Source of the DNA: a virus
Direction: 5' to 3' (one strand)
DNA: 64,000 bases
Virus record (IMG/VR): IMGVR_UViG_2162886007_000107
Coordinates: 124,001 to 188,000 of that record
The translations under genes were made by a program, and so were the position numbers. Below the pieces are notes generated by a model. That model was not told the origin of the DNA, made no database searches, and saw only the letters and a program-made list of their open reading frames with translations. Positions within the stretch are counted from its first letter, which is position 1; the number at the start of each line of letters is the position of its first letter. Positions 50,406-57,287 of this stretch are shown here, piece by piece.

Positions 50406-51089
50406 ATGAGTTCCATCCGTGACTGTATGACTATAGCTGCTGATGTGGTATCGGTCTACAAGAAAATTCTGGATGTCAGTATAGGGGACGTACCTATTGG
50501 TTGCGTTTACGTAGCTGATGGTATCTACGCTTCCGTGCTGACCGATACCGAGCCGTATCGTGTTGCGTTCTATGACTTTACTGTTTCTCACGAACCGTTC
50601 TTTATTGTAGGTGAAAAGACCTACGATCCTCGTGCAGATGGTAAGGATGGGGTTTACTTCTATCCTTTTGTTGTAGAAGCTCTGTATGCGTTCCTACGTC
50701 TGTTCGTTTCACGCGATCAGGTCAGGCCAGTACAGAACCCTGACATCTGGGATTGGGATCGTTCTCCACGAGTGTTGGTTGCATTCCACCACATGTGGCG
50801 TCTCATGAAGAAGAGTTATCCGAAAAGCCAGGAGATTACCACGCGCGCTGATTACTTCGTTAAAGGCGAGTCAAGCATGTGTGTCTGGATATGGAACGAC
50901 GAACTTCAAACGGTAACGGCCTTTTGGGGCGGTATTGATTTGAATGGTCAAACCCGCGGCTTGGGTATTACCTATGACGGTAAAGCTCTAAGCAATGTCC
51001 GTGCAGACTGGGGAATCCACCTTGACGGTAATGACACTTTGTTCTGTAAGGCTATTGCACATATCCCGTTCAATCCAGCGTTGCAGTAA
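50406..51089 (+). CDS. protein of unknown function (227 aa)
   Basis: ATG at 50406 after AAGGAATAA. The 227-residue soluble protein has a Trp-rich C-terminal half (VWIWNDELQTVTAFWGGIDL). No known family. It ends the transcription unit: a T-tailed hairpin follows at 51106. Function unknown. Confidence 0.76.
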   Translation: MSSIRDCMTIAADVVSVYKKILDVSIGDVPIGCVYVADGIYASVLTDTEPYRVAFYDFTVSHEPFFIVGEKTYDPRADGKDGVYFYPFVVEALYAFLRLFVSRDQVRPVQNPDIWDWDRSPRVLVAFHHMWRLMKKSYPKSQEITTRADYFVKGESSMCVWIWNDELQTVTAFWGGIDLNGQTRGLGITYDGKALSNVRADWGIHLDGNDTLFCKAIAHIPFNPALQ

Positions 51090-51105
51090 TTTGTAAATCG
51101 TATAG

Positions 51106-51131
51106 CCTACCAGGGGTAATTCCCTGGTAGG
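51106..51131 (+). terminator. intrinsic terminator
   Basis: CCTACCAGGGG (51106-51116) pairs with TCCCTGGTAGG (51121-51131) across TAAT. CTTTATTTTTTT follows by 51152. Confidence 0.88.
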
Positions 51132-51167
51132 TACACCCTTCTTTATTTTTTTGTTCAAGGCCTCTTT

Positions 51168-51608
51168 ATGGATCGTGATTACAGCTACATACAGGTGTCT
51201 CTAAGAGACGATCTCGTACAGGACGTATATAGCCAGCTCATTGAGATTGGCGTTGCTCCTAACGACAAGTACGACCTCCACACAACCATCATGTTTGATG
51301 AGCGTGATCTGGTTGCTCCTTTCTGTGAATTGGAACCTAACAAGGAATTCGTTGCCAAGATCAACGGTATGGGTAAATTGGGGGATGCTTACGTATTCCA
51401 CCTTTATAGTCCGCAACTGCACGAGGCTTTTACCAAGCTTACTGAAGCCGGCTACGAGCATTCGTACGGTACTCCGTTGTGGCATCTGTCTTTGGCATAC
51501 AAGCTGGATGATTTCCAATACCTATCCATTGACCATGCATTTGCTCATTGGATGGGTCGTGAGATCGTGTTGCGCAATATGGCGTTTGGTTTTAAGAAGA
51601 ATAAGTGA
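51168..51608 (+). CDS. 2H phosphoesterase, candidate anti-CBASS Acb1-type (146 aa)
   Basis: Two histidine motifs define the 2H fold: LHTTIMF (His38, Thr40) and WHLSLAY (His106, Ser108), 68 residues apart in a 146-residue protein. The T4 anti-CBASS protein Acb1 (gp57B) is of about the same length, with two H-x-T motifs at similar spacing; it cleaves the cyclic nucleotide signals that trigger host CBASS defence. This protein could do the same, or act as an RNA 2',3'-cyclic phosphodiesterase or ligase-like enzyme. ATG at 51168, alone between a terminator and an early promoter. The fold call is strong, the substrate is not. Confidence 0.72.
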   Translation: MDRDYSYIQVSLRDDLVQDVYSQLIEIGVAPNDKYDLHTTIMFDERDLVAPFCELEPNKEFVAKINGMGKLGDAYVFHLYSPQLHEAFTKLTEAGYEHSYGTPLWHLSLAYKLDDFQYLSIDHAFAHWMGREIVLRNMAFGFKKNK

Positions 51609-51617
51609 GGCTGGAAA

Positions 51618-51651
51618 TTTAACTTCTAGGATTAGACACGTCTATATTACT
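51618..51651 (+). promoter_or_regulatory. early promoter with TATATTAC core
   Basis: TTTAACTTCT (51618-51627), 13 bases, TCTATATTACT (51641-51651). The architecture matches the 13.3-kb element, and both are followed 8-9 bases later by ATGAATGAC. It lies 66 bases before ATG 51718. Confidence 0.78.
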
Positions 51652-51717
51652 CCCGTGTATGAATGACAAAGGTTTTTAATAATTGCCTTGTCTCAACTGA
51701 TAGCCGCGGGAGGCTCC

Positions 51718-52833
51718 ATGTTTCAAATAGACACGATCGTAGAAGCGGTAACCAAGCACTCCAAGGTCGAGGACGATCTGGCTGCGGCTATCGTTGGGTT
51801 CTATCTGCTGGACATCAAGTTCATTGCAGTAAACCAACGCAAGAAAGTTCTGGATGCGCTGAAAGAACGTTTGGGTAAAACCTGGACTATCAGCAAGATC
51901 CGTGGTGTCAATCCAAAGATCTTGGGTGATCTGCAATTGCCATCGAAAGAACAACCGGTAACTGGCGATAACGTCAGCCCGACTCACAAAGTCGAGGTCA
52001 CCCCAAATGCCGCTCTGCAATACGAGTGGCCAGAAGGGCAAGGTCCGACAGCCGTCCAACACCAAACCAACACCAACACCATTTCGCACTCCGAGGAAAC
52101 CAGCATGACCAACACCGCCATCACTCTGACCTCCGCCCCTGAAGTTATCCTGGCGCACGTCAAAGAAAACAAGAAGGCCATCAAGGCCCAGGTCGAAGAT
52201 TTCAAAGAGCTGGTCGAATCCGACAAGAAGCGCAGCAAGGCCGTCCACAAGTGGATCGAAGCCGACGAAGATCGTGAAGAAGCCTGGAAAGCTTTCAACG
52301 CTCACCTCGACGGCGCGATCAAGGACAAAGACACCCTGCTGATCACCTTCGTTCGTCTGAGCGAAAAGCCGAAGAAAGAATTCCGCAGCCTGGAAAAAGC
52401 CATGAAGTCCAAAGCGAAAGAAATCGCTGAAGCCTCGGGTGAAGGTCGCAAAGACGTCGCAACCAGCTTCGGCCTGGGCGCAATCGTCGGTGGTCTCGGC
52501 AACATGTTCATGAACGGTTTCACGCCTGGTGCGGCAGTGGGTACCGCAGTGGCCGCTGGCGGCTGCTACTACCTCGGCACCAAGATCGACGAGCAAGGCG
52601 ACGACGACGGCATCGACAAGCGCGCTGGCGCCTTCCTGCTGGGCGGTGGTCTGGGCTACGGCGGTGCAGCTCTCGGCCGCATGGCTGAAGTGCATGTCAT
52701 CGAACAATACGCCGAATGGTTCGGCGGCAAGGAAGACGGCGAAGTTTCCGACAGCGTGTCGGTAGTCATCCACAACAACAACCTTCCGGCCGATAGCACT
52801 CAGAACTCTCTGCGTGCTCTGGGTCTGATCTAA
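51718..52833 (+). CDS. early protein with glycine-zipper membrane-like region (371 aa)
   Basis: GGGAGG at 51708-51713 fixes ATG 51718; an upstream in-frame TTG at 51688 is less likely. Residues 1-80 are a small alpha/beta domain, 80-128 a flexible Gln/Thr-rich linker. From about residue 130 the codons switch to the C/G-ending bias of the capsid gene. That part has a long charged helix (145-240) and a Gly/Ala-rich hydrophobic region (about 243-325) with two zipper-like spans (FGLGAIVGGLGNMFMNGF and GAFLLGGGLGYGGAALGRM). An internal ATG at 52105 with GAGGA 7 bases upstream would give a separate 242-residue product. Likely early and abundant; may insert in or curve membranes (inference). Confidence 0.8.
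   Translation: MFQIDTIVEAVTKHSKVEDDLAAAIVGFYLLDIKFIAVNQRKKVLDALKERLGKTWTISKIRGVNPKILGDLQLPSKEQPVTGDNVSPTHKVEVTPNAALQYEWPEGQGPTAVQHQTNTNTISHSEETSMTNTAITLTSAPEVILAHVKENKKAIKAQVEDFKELVESDKKRSKAVHKWIEADEDREEAWKAFNAHLDGAIKDKDTLLITFVRLSEKPKKEFRSLEKAMKSKAKEIAEASGEGRKDVATSFGLGAIVGGLGNMFMNGFTPGAAVGTAVAAGGCYYLGTKIDEQGDDDGIDKRAGAFLLGGGLGYGGAALGRMAEVHVIEQYAEWFGGKEDGEVSDSVSVVIHNNNLPADSTQNSLRALGLI
52093..52107 (+). promoter_or_regulatory. internal ribosome-binding site and ATG
   Basis: GAGGA (52093-52097) sits 7 bases before an in-frame ATG at 52105. The codon-bias change begins here, so a shorter C-terminal product is plausible. Confidence 0.5.
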
Positions 52834-52840
52834 CCAGGTA

Positions 52841-52870
52841 TAGCAGAGTACCCCGTGGGGTACTCTGCTA
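52841..52870 (+). terminator. intrinsic terminator
   Basis: TAGCAGAGTACCCC and GGGGTACTCTGCTA form a 14-bp perfect stem around GT. A T-rich run (CCCTTTTCTTTTTT) follows. Confidence 0.9.
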
Positions 52871-52903
52871 GCACCCTTTTCTTTTTTGCTGCGAGGTCTA
52901 TTT

Positions 52904-53113
52904 ATGCAACATGTCGTTTTTGCAGTTCTCACTGTTCTCGGTAGTGCAGCACCGCAAGCGCCACAAGTTACAACCTTCAGAACGGATGACTGTAAGGCAG
53001 GCATGGAACAAGTAGTTCGTAGCTACAGCCTGCAACAGTTTGTTCGTTCTTGGTCCGTTAAAAGCATGACTGCCGATAACGGTAAACTTCATTTGAAAGT
53101 CACTTGTAATTAG
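52904..53113 (+). CDS. small exported protein (69 aa)
   Basis: ATG at 52904 after GCGAGG. The N-terminus (MQHVVFAVLTVLGSAAPQAP) looks like a short signal peptide with a possible cleavage after GSA or AAPQA, leaving ~50 residues in the periplasm. Two Cys in the mature part (residues near 31 and 68) could form a disulfide. No known family. Comes just after a strong terminator, so it may have its own start of transcription, not located. Confidence 0.72.
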   Translation: MQHVVFAVLTVLGSAAPQAPQVTTFRTDDCKAGMEQVVRSYSLQQFVRSWSVKSMTADNGKLHLKVTCN

Positions 53114-53123
53114 AGGGTATCCA

Positions 53124-53774
53124 ATGGATCTGTTTAATGTTTTGACTGACGAGGATAAATGCAAATCCATCGTCAAGTACTTCATGCTCAACTTCCTGAA
53201 ACAACCGTTCAACTATCGCCAAACAATCGCGCACAACAAATACCAGTTGGTGTTGGAATATTCCTGCACGTCGCGCGGTCCTAACTACGTCGTCGAGATT
53301 CTCAAGATGACTAGCGGCATGTTCACGCCTGGTCAGTTCAGTCCTGCTACTCAGCAGCGCATGGGCTTCCGTTACTTCCAGGATCGCGATGGTGTTCTGT
53401 CTTTGGGTCATGCCGAATGGCCAGAAGTTCTCGACGTTCTGGAAGACTTCCTGGTTAAGCAGTGCTGTGTCGTAGGTCCTTTGCAAGAGATCATTGCAGA
53501 GAAGACCAAAGACGCTACAGAAGCATCACAAGAGATCATCATCGGTGATGCGACCCTCTACGGAACTGTCGAGTACAATTCCAAAGAAGGCTACAGTCTT
53601 TATCTTGCAGGCGGAGATCCTTCTCGTCCAAGTGAAAAGATCATCATGAAAAGCATGGATACCAGTAAAGACGGTGTGCAATCAGGACTTGTGCGCGGTA
53701 ACCTCAAGGAGCTGGCAGGGAAGATTTTCGATATCCATAAGGACATCTGTAAACAACCCAAACGCGTGGAGTAA
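53124..53774 (+). CDS. protein of unknown function (216 aa)
   Basis: ATG at 53124 with AGAGGG upstream. The 216-residue protein seems to have two parts: residues 1-120, ending in a helix (EWPEVLDVLEDFLVKQCCVVG), and 130-216, beta-rich then helical (GDATLYGTVEYNSKEGYSLY). The same order, strands then a final helix, is seen in nearby paralogue families, but no clear alignment was made. No motif recognised. Confidence 0.76.
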   Translation: MDLFNVLTDEDKCKSIVKYFMLNFLKQPFNYRQTIAHNKYQLVLEYSCTSRGPNYVVEILKMTSGMFTPGQFSPATQQRMGFRYFQDRDGVLSLGHAEWPEVLDVLEDFLVKQCCVVGPLQEIIAEKTKDATEASQEIIIGDATLYGTVEYNSKEGYSLYLAGGDPSRPSEKIIMKSMDTSKDGVQSGLVRGNLKELAGKIFDIHKDICKQPKRVE

Positions 53775-53777
53775 ATC

Positions 53778-54080
53778 ATGCCAGAAAGATCTCAATCCTT
53801 TCGTCGCCCCTGGATCTTCAAATCAATCGACGAGCCAGACATTAACTACGTCTGGTTAGCCGAATACATGGCTCAGCACAACCTGACAATGGAAGTTGCT
53901 TTGGAACACCTTTCGCACAAAATGCGAGAGTTCCTGGAGAAGGGTAAGGAAGTCCTGGAGCAACTGGACGGTAGTAATCCAGACCTGCTCAAGAACTGCG
54001 AGGTCTTTGTTGGTAGTTATCAACACGCTGTAGACTTCTACAGTCCCATTCCGTTGGTGCCGATTATAAAGGAAGAGTAA
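53778..54080 (+). CDS. small W-motif protein, paralogue 1 (100 aa)
   Basis: A 100-residue protein closely related to the next gene: DEPDINYVWLAEYMAQHN (Trp26) and MEVALEHLSHKMREFLEKGK against VNPMWLAEYMHQHDLSLEVA and so on. The EP...W[LV]xxY unit recurs in at least six other small proteins up to 62.4 kb. The rest is a helix and a DFYSPIPLVPI end. ATG at 53778; the stop overlaps the next start (TAATG). Function unknown; a short helical interaction domain is likely. Confidence 0.78.
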   Translation: MPERSQSFRRPWIFKSIDEPDINYVWLAEYMAQHNLTMEVALEHLSHKMREFLEKGKEVLEQLDGSNPDLLKNCEVFVGSYQHAVDFYSPIPLVPIIKEE

Positions 54081-54508
54081 TGTCGGATAAAGACAACAGC
54101 CTAGGCTTAGACGACTTTGGTGAGGACCCTCTTACCAAGCCGGAATTTCTTCGCAAGAAGACTGGTCCTCGTCCAATGCCATGGCTGACGTGGGATAACC
54201 CCAAAGTAAACCCCATGTGGTTGGCCGAGTATATGCATCAACACGATCTCTCTTTAGAGGTGGCGATGGAGCATTGGGCTGTTCACATGGGGCGCTTCAT
54301 AAAGCAGCTTACTAAAACGGTAGAGCTGGTTGAAAGTAGCGACGATAAAACCGTTAACGCCATAAAGGTATTTATCAAAGACCACAAACAAGTCGATGGC
54401 TTTTATGGTGAAATGCCTTTGGTTAATGTTCTCGTTAAGGGTAGCGAATGTCCTGTCCCGTTGAAAAAGAGCTTGCTGCCAGGTTCGAAAAACTCTTCAG
54501 AGACTTAG
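54080..54508 (+). CDS. small W-motif protein, paralogue 2 (142 aa)
   Basis: Start coupled to the previous stop. A ~40-residue acidic/basic N-terminal extension precedes the shared domain beginning at Trp47 (NPMWLAEYMHQHDLSLEVAM). A helix and GFYGEMPLVNVLV end match DFYSPIPLVPII of paralogue 1, so the two arose by tandem duplication. The last 61 bases overlap the next gene in another frame. Function unknown. Confidence 0.78.
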   Translation: MSDKDNSLGLDDFGEDPLTKPEFLRKKTGPRPMPWLTWDNPKVNPMWLAEYMHQHDLSLEVAMEHWAVHMGRFIKQLTKTVELVESSDDKTVNAIKVFIKDHKQVDGFYGEMPLVNVLVKGSECPVPLKKSLLPGSKNSSET

Positions 54509-54777
54509 ACCCCAAAAAGGTCGAAGACTTGATGGAAGAGTTGATTGATCACTACACCTACGGGAAGTATGGGTTGTCTGTGATCAGTGAGGTACGCAAA
54601 GTTAAGAAGTTCCAATCTTGCGTATCTATTCAACCTGTTGCTGAAAAGGCGATCCTCGTAAGCCCCTACGGATTCGAGATCACTTCCGTAACCCAACATC
54701 CAAAAGGTGGGGTCCAAGTTATCATGAAGGAGACTACTCGGAACGAACACATCCGTGAACAAAGCAGTCGAGGTTGA
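54448..54777 (+). CDS. small protein of unknown function (109 aa)
   Basis: ATG at 54448 with AAGGG about 8 bases upstream, nested for 61 bases in the end of the previous gene; a later in-frame ATG at 54532 is the alternative start. The first 40 residues are helical (ELAARFEKLFRDLDPKKVED), the rest beta-rich. No recognised family. A hairpin follows at 54790. Confidence 0.65.
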   Translation: MSCPVEKELAARFEKLFRDLDPKKVEDLMEELIDHYTYGKYGLSVISEVRKVKKFQSCVSIQPVAEKAILVSPYGFEITSVTQHPKGGVQVIMKETTRNEHIREQSSRG

Positions 54778-54789
54778 GAGCAAGAACTA

Positions 54790-54819
54790 CTCCCTACTCC
54801 CCGCTAAGGGAGTAGGGAG
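54790..54819 (+). terminator. hairpin terminator
   Basis: CTCCCTACTCCC (54790-54801) pairs with GGGAGTAGGGAG (54808-54819). Short T-rich stretches follow (TTTGCTTTT). Confidence 0.8.
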
Positions 54820-54843
54820 GACTATTTGCTTTTAAAAGAAACT

Positions 54844-54860
54844 CAAGCCTAAATTATTAC
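54844..54860 (+). promoter_or_regulatory. early-type promoter candidate (CAAGCCTAAATTATTAC)
   Basis: Aligns with the 13.3-kb promoter over CTCAAG[TC]CTA[TA]ATTA and shares CCTAAATTATTA with the 8.06-kb element. It follows a hairpin and precedes ATG 54887 by 26 bases, so it would drive the small-gene array to the right. Confidence 0.55.
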
Positions 54861-54886
54861 GGTAAGAACATAACGGAATTTTAATA

Positions 54887-55327
54887 ATGACCATGAGTAA
54901 GCGGGACCAGTTATTCAATCAGGTGCTCGGTGATTTCAAAGAGTTTTTCAAAGTTCCTGTTCGTGATGGCATGGCTGACGCTCCTGTATTGAACGTTAGC
55001 AATAACAAGAAGTTTCCTAATCTTAACGGTCGTCATTTCCTGGCTGGTTATTCCACGCCCAATGATGTGAAGAACCGTGCAGAAGGCATTGCGTTTGTAG
55101 AGTACTTCCCTGACAGAATAGGGGTGCTCAATGTGCAGTGCATTATTCATATCTCTCCAACATCCGTACCGTCTGATGTATTAGGCTGTGAGGCAGGGGA
55201 AGATTCGGATCTTACCATTGGTGAGTGTGTGGAGTTATTCCGCATCCTGGGGGATTTCCTCACCAATTGGAAAATGGAACGTGAGTTCCTTACATCGGCA
55301 ATCCCTCCCACTACTACTAAACACTAA
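54887..55327 (+). CDS. LxGRxF-family protein 1 (146 aa)
   Basis: ATG at 54887 (or 54893). First of four related neighbours. Shared plan: an N-terminal helix with aromatic residues, then LNGRHFLAGYS (family LxG[RK]xFxF), a variable loop, a GIAFVEYFPDRIGVLN strand pair (family G[IV]xxxE), and a C-terminal helix (GECVELFRILGDFLTNW). Head of the unit behind the 54.85-kb promoter candidate. Function unknown; the repeated fold with variable loops suggests binders of different host targets (inference). Confidence 0.78.
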   Translation: MTMSKRDQLFNQVLGDFKEFFKVPVRDGMADAPVLNVSNNKKFPNLNGRHFLAGYSTPNDVKNRAEGIAFVEYFPDRIGVLNVQCIIHISPTSVPSDVLGCEAGEDSDLTIGECVELFRILGDFLTNWKMEREFLTSAIPPTTTKH

Positions 55328-55338
55328 GAGAGTTAATC

Positions 55339-55761
55339 ATGCAAAAGTCTATCGAAGTAACCCAAGAATTCACCTTCGCAGAAGTTTACCGCGACCTGGT
55401 CTGGTTCGGTAATGAGTTTCAAAAATGTGCGGCAGTGAAGTTCGAAGCGAGTGGTGATCCATCCATTCCCGCCGATCTGAGCGGCCGTCAGTTCGTGTTC
55501 GAAACCCGCGTCGGTACCAACCGTGCTACTGGTAAATCTCTTGCCGGCATCCTGATCTACGAGGTCAAAGTCGACGGTCAGGAAGGCGAATACTTTGCCA
55601 GTGTTTCTCGCGACCTGGATCTGACAGAAGATCCTGAAGTTATCTTCGCTGATCCAGAGAATATGCTGACAGTAGAAAGTGTCGAAATGCTGCTGCTGGT
55701 GGTTCAGAAATCGGTAATCGAATTCCGCGGTGAACTCGACCAACCTAAGGTTGTTCATTAA
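55339..55761 (+). CDS. LxGRxF-family protein 2 (140 aa)
   Basis: ATG at 55339 with AGAG upstream. Contains LSGRQFVFETRVG and SLAGILIYEVKVDG in the shared positions, with a C-terminal helix (VESVEMLLLVVQKSVIEF). It uses C/G-ending codons more than its relatives, so may be made in larger amounts. Function unknown. Confidence 0.78.
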   Translation: MQKSIEVTQEFTFAEVYRDLVWFGNEFQKCAAVKFEASGDPSIPADLSGRQFVFETRVGTNRATGKSLAGILIYEVKVDGQEGEYFASVSRDLDLTEDPEVIFADPENMLTVESVEMLLLVVQKSVIEFRGELDQPKVVH

Positions 55762-55773
55762 GGAGGGGTAGTC

Positions 55774-56187
55774 GTGACTACTTCTGAACCTTTCATCGTG
55801 AAATACGCCAAGGACTTCAAACTTTGGCGTATCCACAAAACGTTCCTGAATTTCGGCTTGGCTACTCGTACCAAGCCCGAGGTTCGCTTCATGAAGAACA
55901 ATCAGACTCCAGCTATTCTTCAGGGTCGTGATTTTGTCTTCAGTACTGCTGAGGGTCTTGACTCTCAGAATAATAATCGCCCAGTGATCGGTGTACAAAT
56001 TACAGAACGTATCATGGGCATGGAAGTTGATTTGTGCAAGGTTGTGCAGTTCAAAGACGACAGATCGTCACCTGCGGTTGTAATGTTACTCGGTGGTAAC
56101 GTGTTGGAAGAAGCGTTCATTAAGGACGTTCTCAAAATTGCTGAAGCAGTTATCCGTAACCATCCGGACTACTTCGACCCTAATTAA
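55774..56187 (+). CDS. LxGRxF-family protein 3 (137 aa)
   Basis: GTG at 55774 with a strong AAGGAGGGG site. Carries LQGRDFVFSTAEG and PVIGVQITERIMG in the family positions, and a terminal helix (FIKDVLKIAEAVIRNH). The N-terminal helix and KLWRIHKTFLNFG segment parallel VYRDLVWFGNEFQK of protein 2. Function unknown. Confidence 0.77.
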   Translation: MTTSEPFIVKYAKDFKLWRIHKTFLNFGLATRTKPEVRFMKNNQTPAILQGRDFVFSTAEGLDSQNNNRPVIGVQITERIMGMEVDLCKVVQFKDDRSSPAVVMLLGGNVLEEAFIKDVLKIAEAVIRNHPDYFDPN

Positions 56188-56198
56188 GGAAGTCACCC

Positions 56199-56633
56199 AT
56201 GAAAACCCCTTTCTACGTTATTCAAGCGGAATCGCGTGCTCCTGGTGAAAGTGTTACCAAAGTCGGCTATCTGTACGTCGACTCCGAATGCGGTATCGTG
56301 TTTGCCGATCGTTTCAACAGCGGTGGTTGGTTCTACACCACCGAAGCCGCCATGCAGCGCTGGGATTTCATCATGAATGAAGAACCCACCAAGTACACCG
56401 CCGGCAGCCTCCCTGGCTATCAGTACGCCATCCCTCACGTGTTGCGCAGCGCTGTTGGTGGTCGGATCGATGTAGACGGCCGCTACGAGTTCACGTTCAA
56501 GCTGATCGAAGTCATCGGTCCTAGCCTGGACAAGATCGAAGTTACCGTGGTTCGTGAGGTGGAAGTTATCGCCATCCAGTTCCACAATGAGTACGACAAG
56601 AAACCGATCATCACCATCAACAACATCAAGTAA
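56199..56633 (+). CDS. protein of unknown function (144 aa)
   Basis: ATG at 56199 after AAGGAAG. It stands among the LxGRxF family but lacks that motif. The 144-residue protein is mostly beta (IQAESRAPGESVTKVGYLYV...; TFKLIEVIGPSLDKIEVTVV) with a Trp-containing loop (GGWFYTTEAAMQRWDF). Codon bias is strong, suggesting good expression. Function unknown. Confidence 0.78.
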   Translation: MKTPFYVIQAESRAPGESVTKVGYLYVDSECGIVFADRFNSGGWFYTTEAAMQRWDFIMNEEPTKYTAGSLPGYQYAIPHVLRSAVGGRIDVDGRYEFTFKLIEVIGPSLDKIEVTVVREVEVIAIQFHNEYDKKPIITINNIK

Positions 56634-56641
56634 GGCTTGTC

Positions 56642-57049
56642 ATGGCTAAGGTATCGTTTAAAGAGATCCACACCAATCTGTCTACTTACATGGAAGCTCG
56701 TAAGGAATACCCTGTAGTTACTTTCGAAGACAACGAAACTGTTCTTCGTCAGCTGCGTGGTAAAAGTTTCATGTTCGCTGCCATGAAAGGTGAGGACAAG
56801 CACAAGAAACCACAACTGGGGATCATGGTCGTAGAAAAGACCCCAGTTGGTGGTAATCCAGTCTGTGCACTCACTGCGGCCGATAAAGCCAAAGATCGTC
56901 GATTCAAAGTGCAGTTCCAAGGCAAACTGCTGCTGCTGGACGAGGAAGTCAACGTCCTTCTCCAGCAACTGGGTAACCGTATGAAGGCTGCGGCTCTTAC
57001 CAGTAATCTGGCACAAGGAGCTTCTGATGGCTCGCAAACAACGCAATAA
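56642..57049 (+). CDS. LxGRxF-family protein 4 (135 aa)
   Basis: ATG at 56642. Family features: LRGKSFMFAAMKG, PQLGIMVVEKTPVGG, and a helical end (LLDEEVNVLLQQLGNRMKAA). Arg is replaced by Lys in the core motif. Its tail (ASDGSQTTQ) overlaps the next gene by 23 bases and is probably dispensable. Function unknown. Confidence 0.77.
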   Translation: MAKVSFKEIHTNLSTYMEARKEYPVVTFEDNETVLRQLRGKSFMFAAMKGEDKHKKPQLGIMVVEKTPVGGNPVCALTAADKAKDRRFKVQFQGKLLLLDEEVNVLLQQLGNRMKAAALTSNLAQGASDGSQTTQ

Positions 57050-57287
57050 AGAACCGGCTATTACTCGTACTTGCCCAGACGGTACTCTCATTATTTCTCG
57101 TGAGTGGATTGGCTGGGTTGTTATCTCTGGGACTATTGGTCAGTATTCGGGTATTGAAAGTATCCTGGCCTACGCCACTCGTCGTCTCAATGAAGACGGC
57201 ATTGCCCCAGAAGGCAAGTATGCTTTGGTTTCTTACGACGGTCGTGCGATCGTTACCTACGTAGATAAAGAGGGAGTTACACCGTGA
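57027..57287 (+). CDS. small W-motif protein (86 aa)
   Basis: AAGGAG 7 bases upstream of ATG 57027, within the end of the previous gene. A basic start (MARKQRNKEP) leads to REWIGWVVISGTIGQYSGIE (Trp27) followed by a helix (ILAYATRRLNED), a looser copy of the W motif found in the cluster. The end is beta. Stop overlaps the next start. Function unknown. Confidence 0.76.
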   Translation: MARKQRNKEPAITRTCPDGTLIISREWIGWVVISGTIGQYSGIESILAYATRRLNEDGIAPEGKYALVSYDGRAIVTYVDKEGVTP

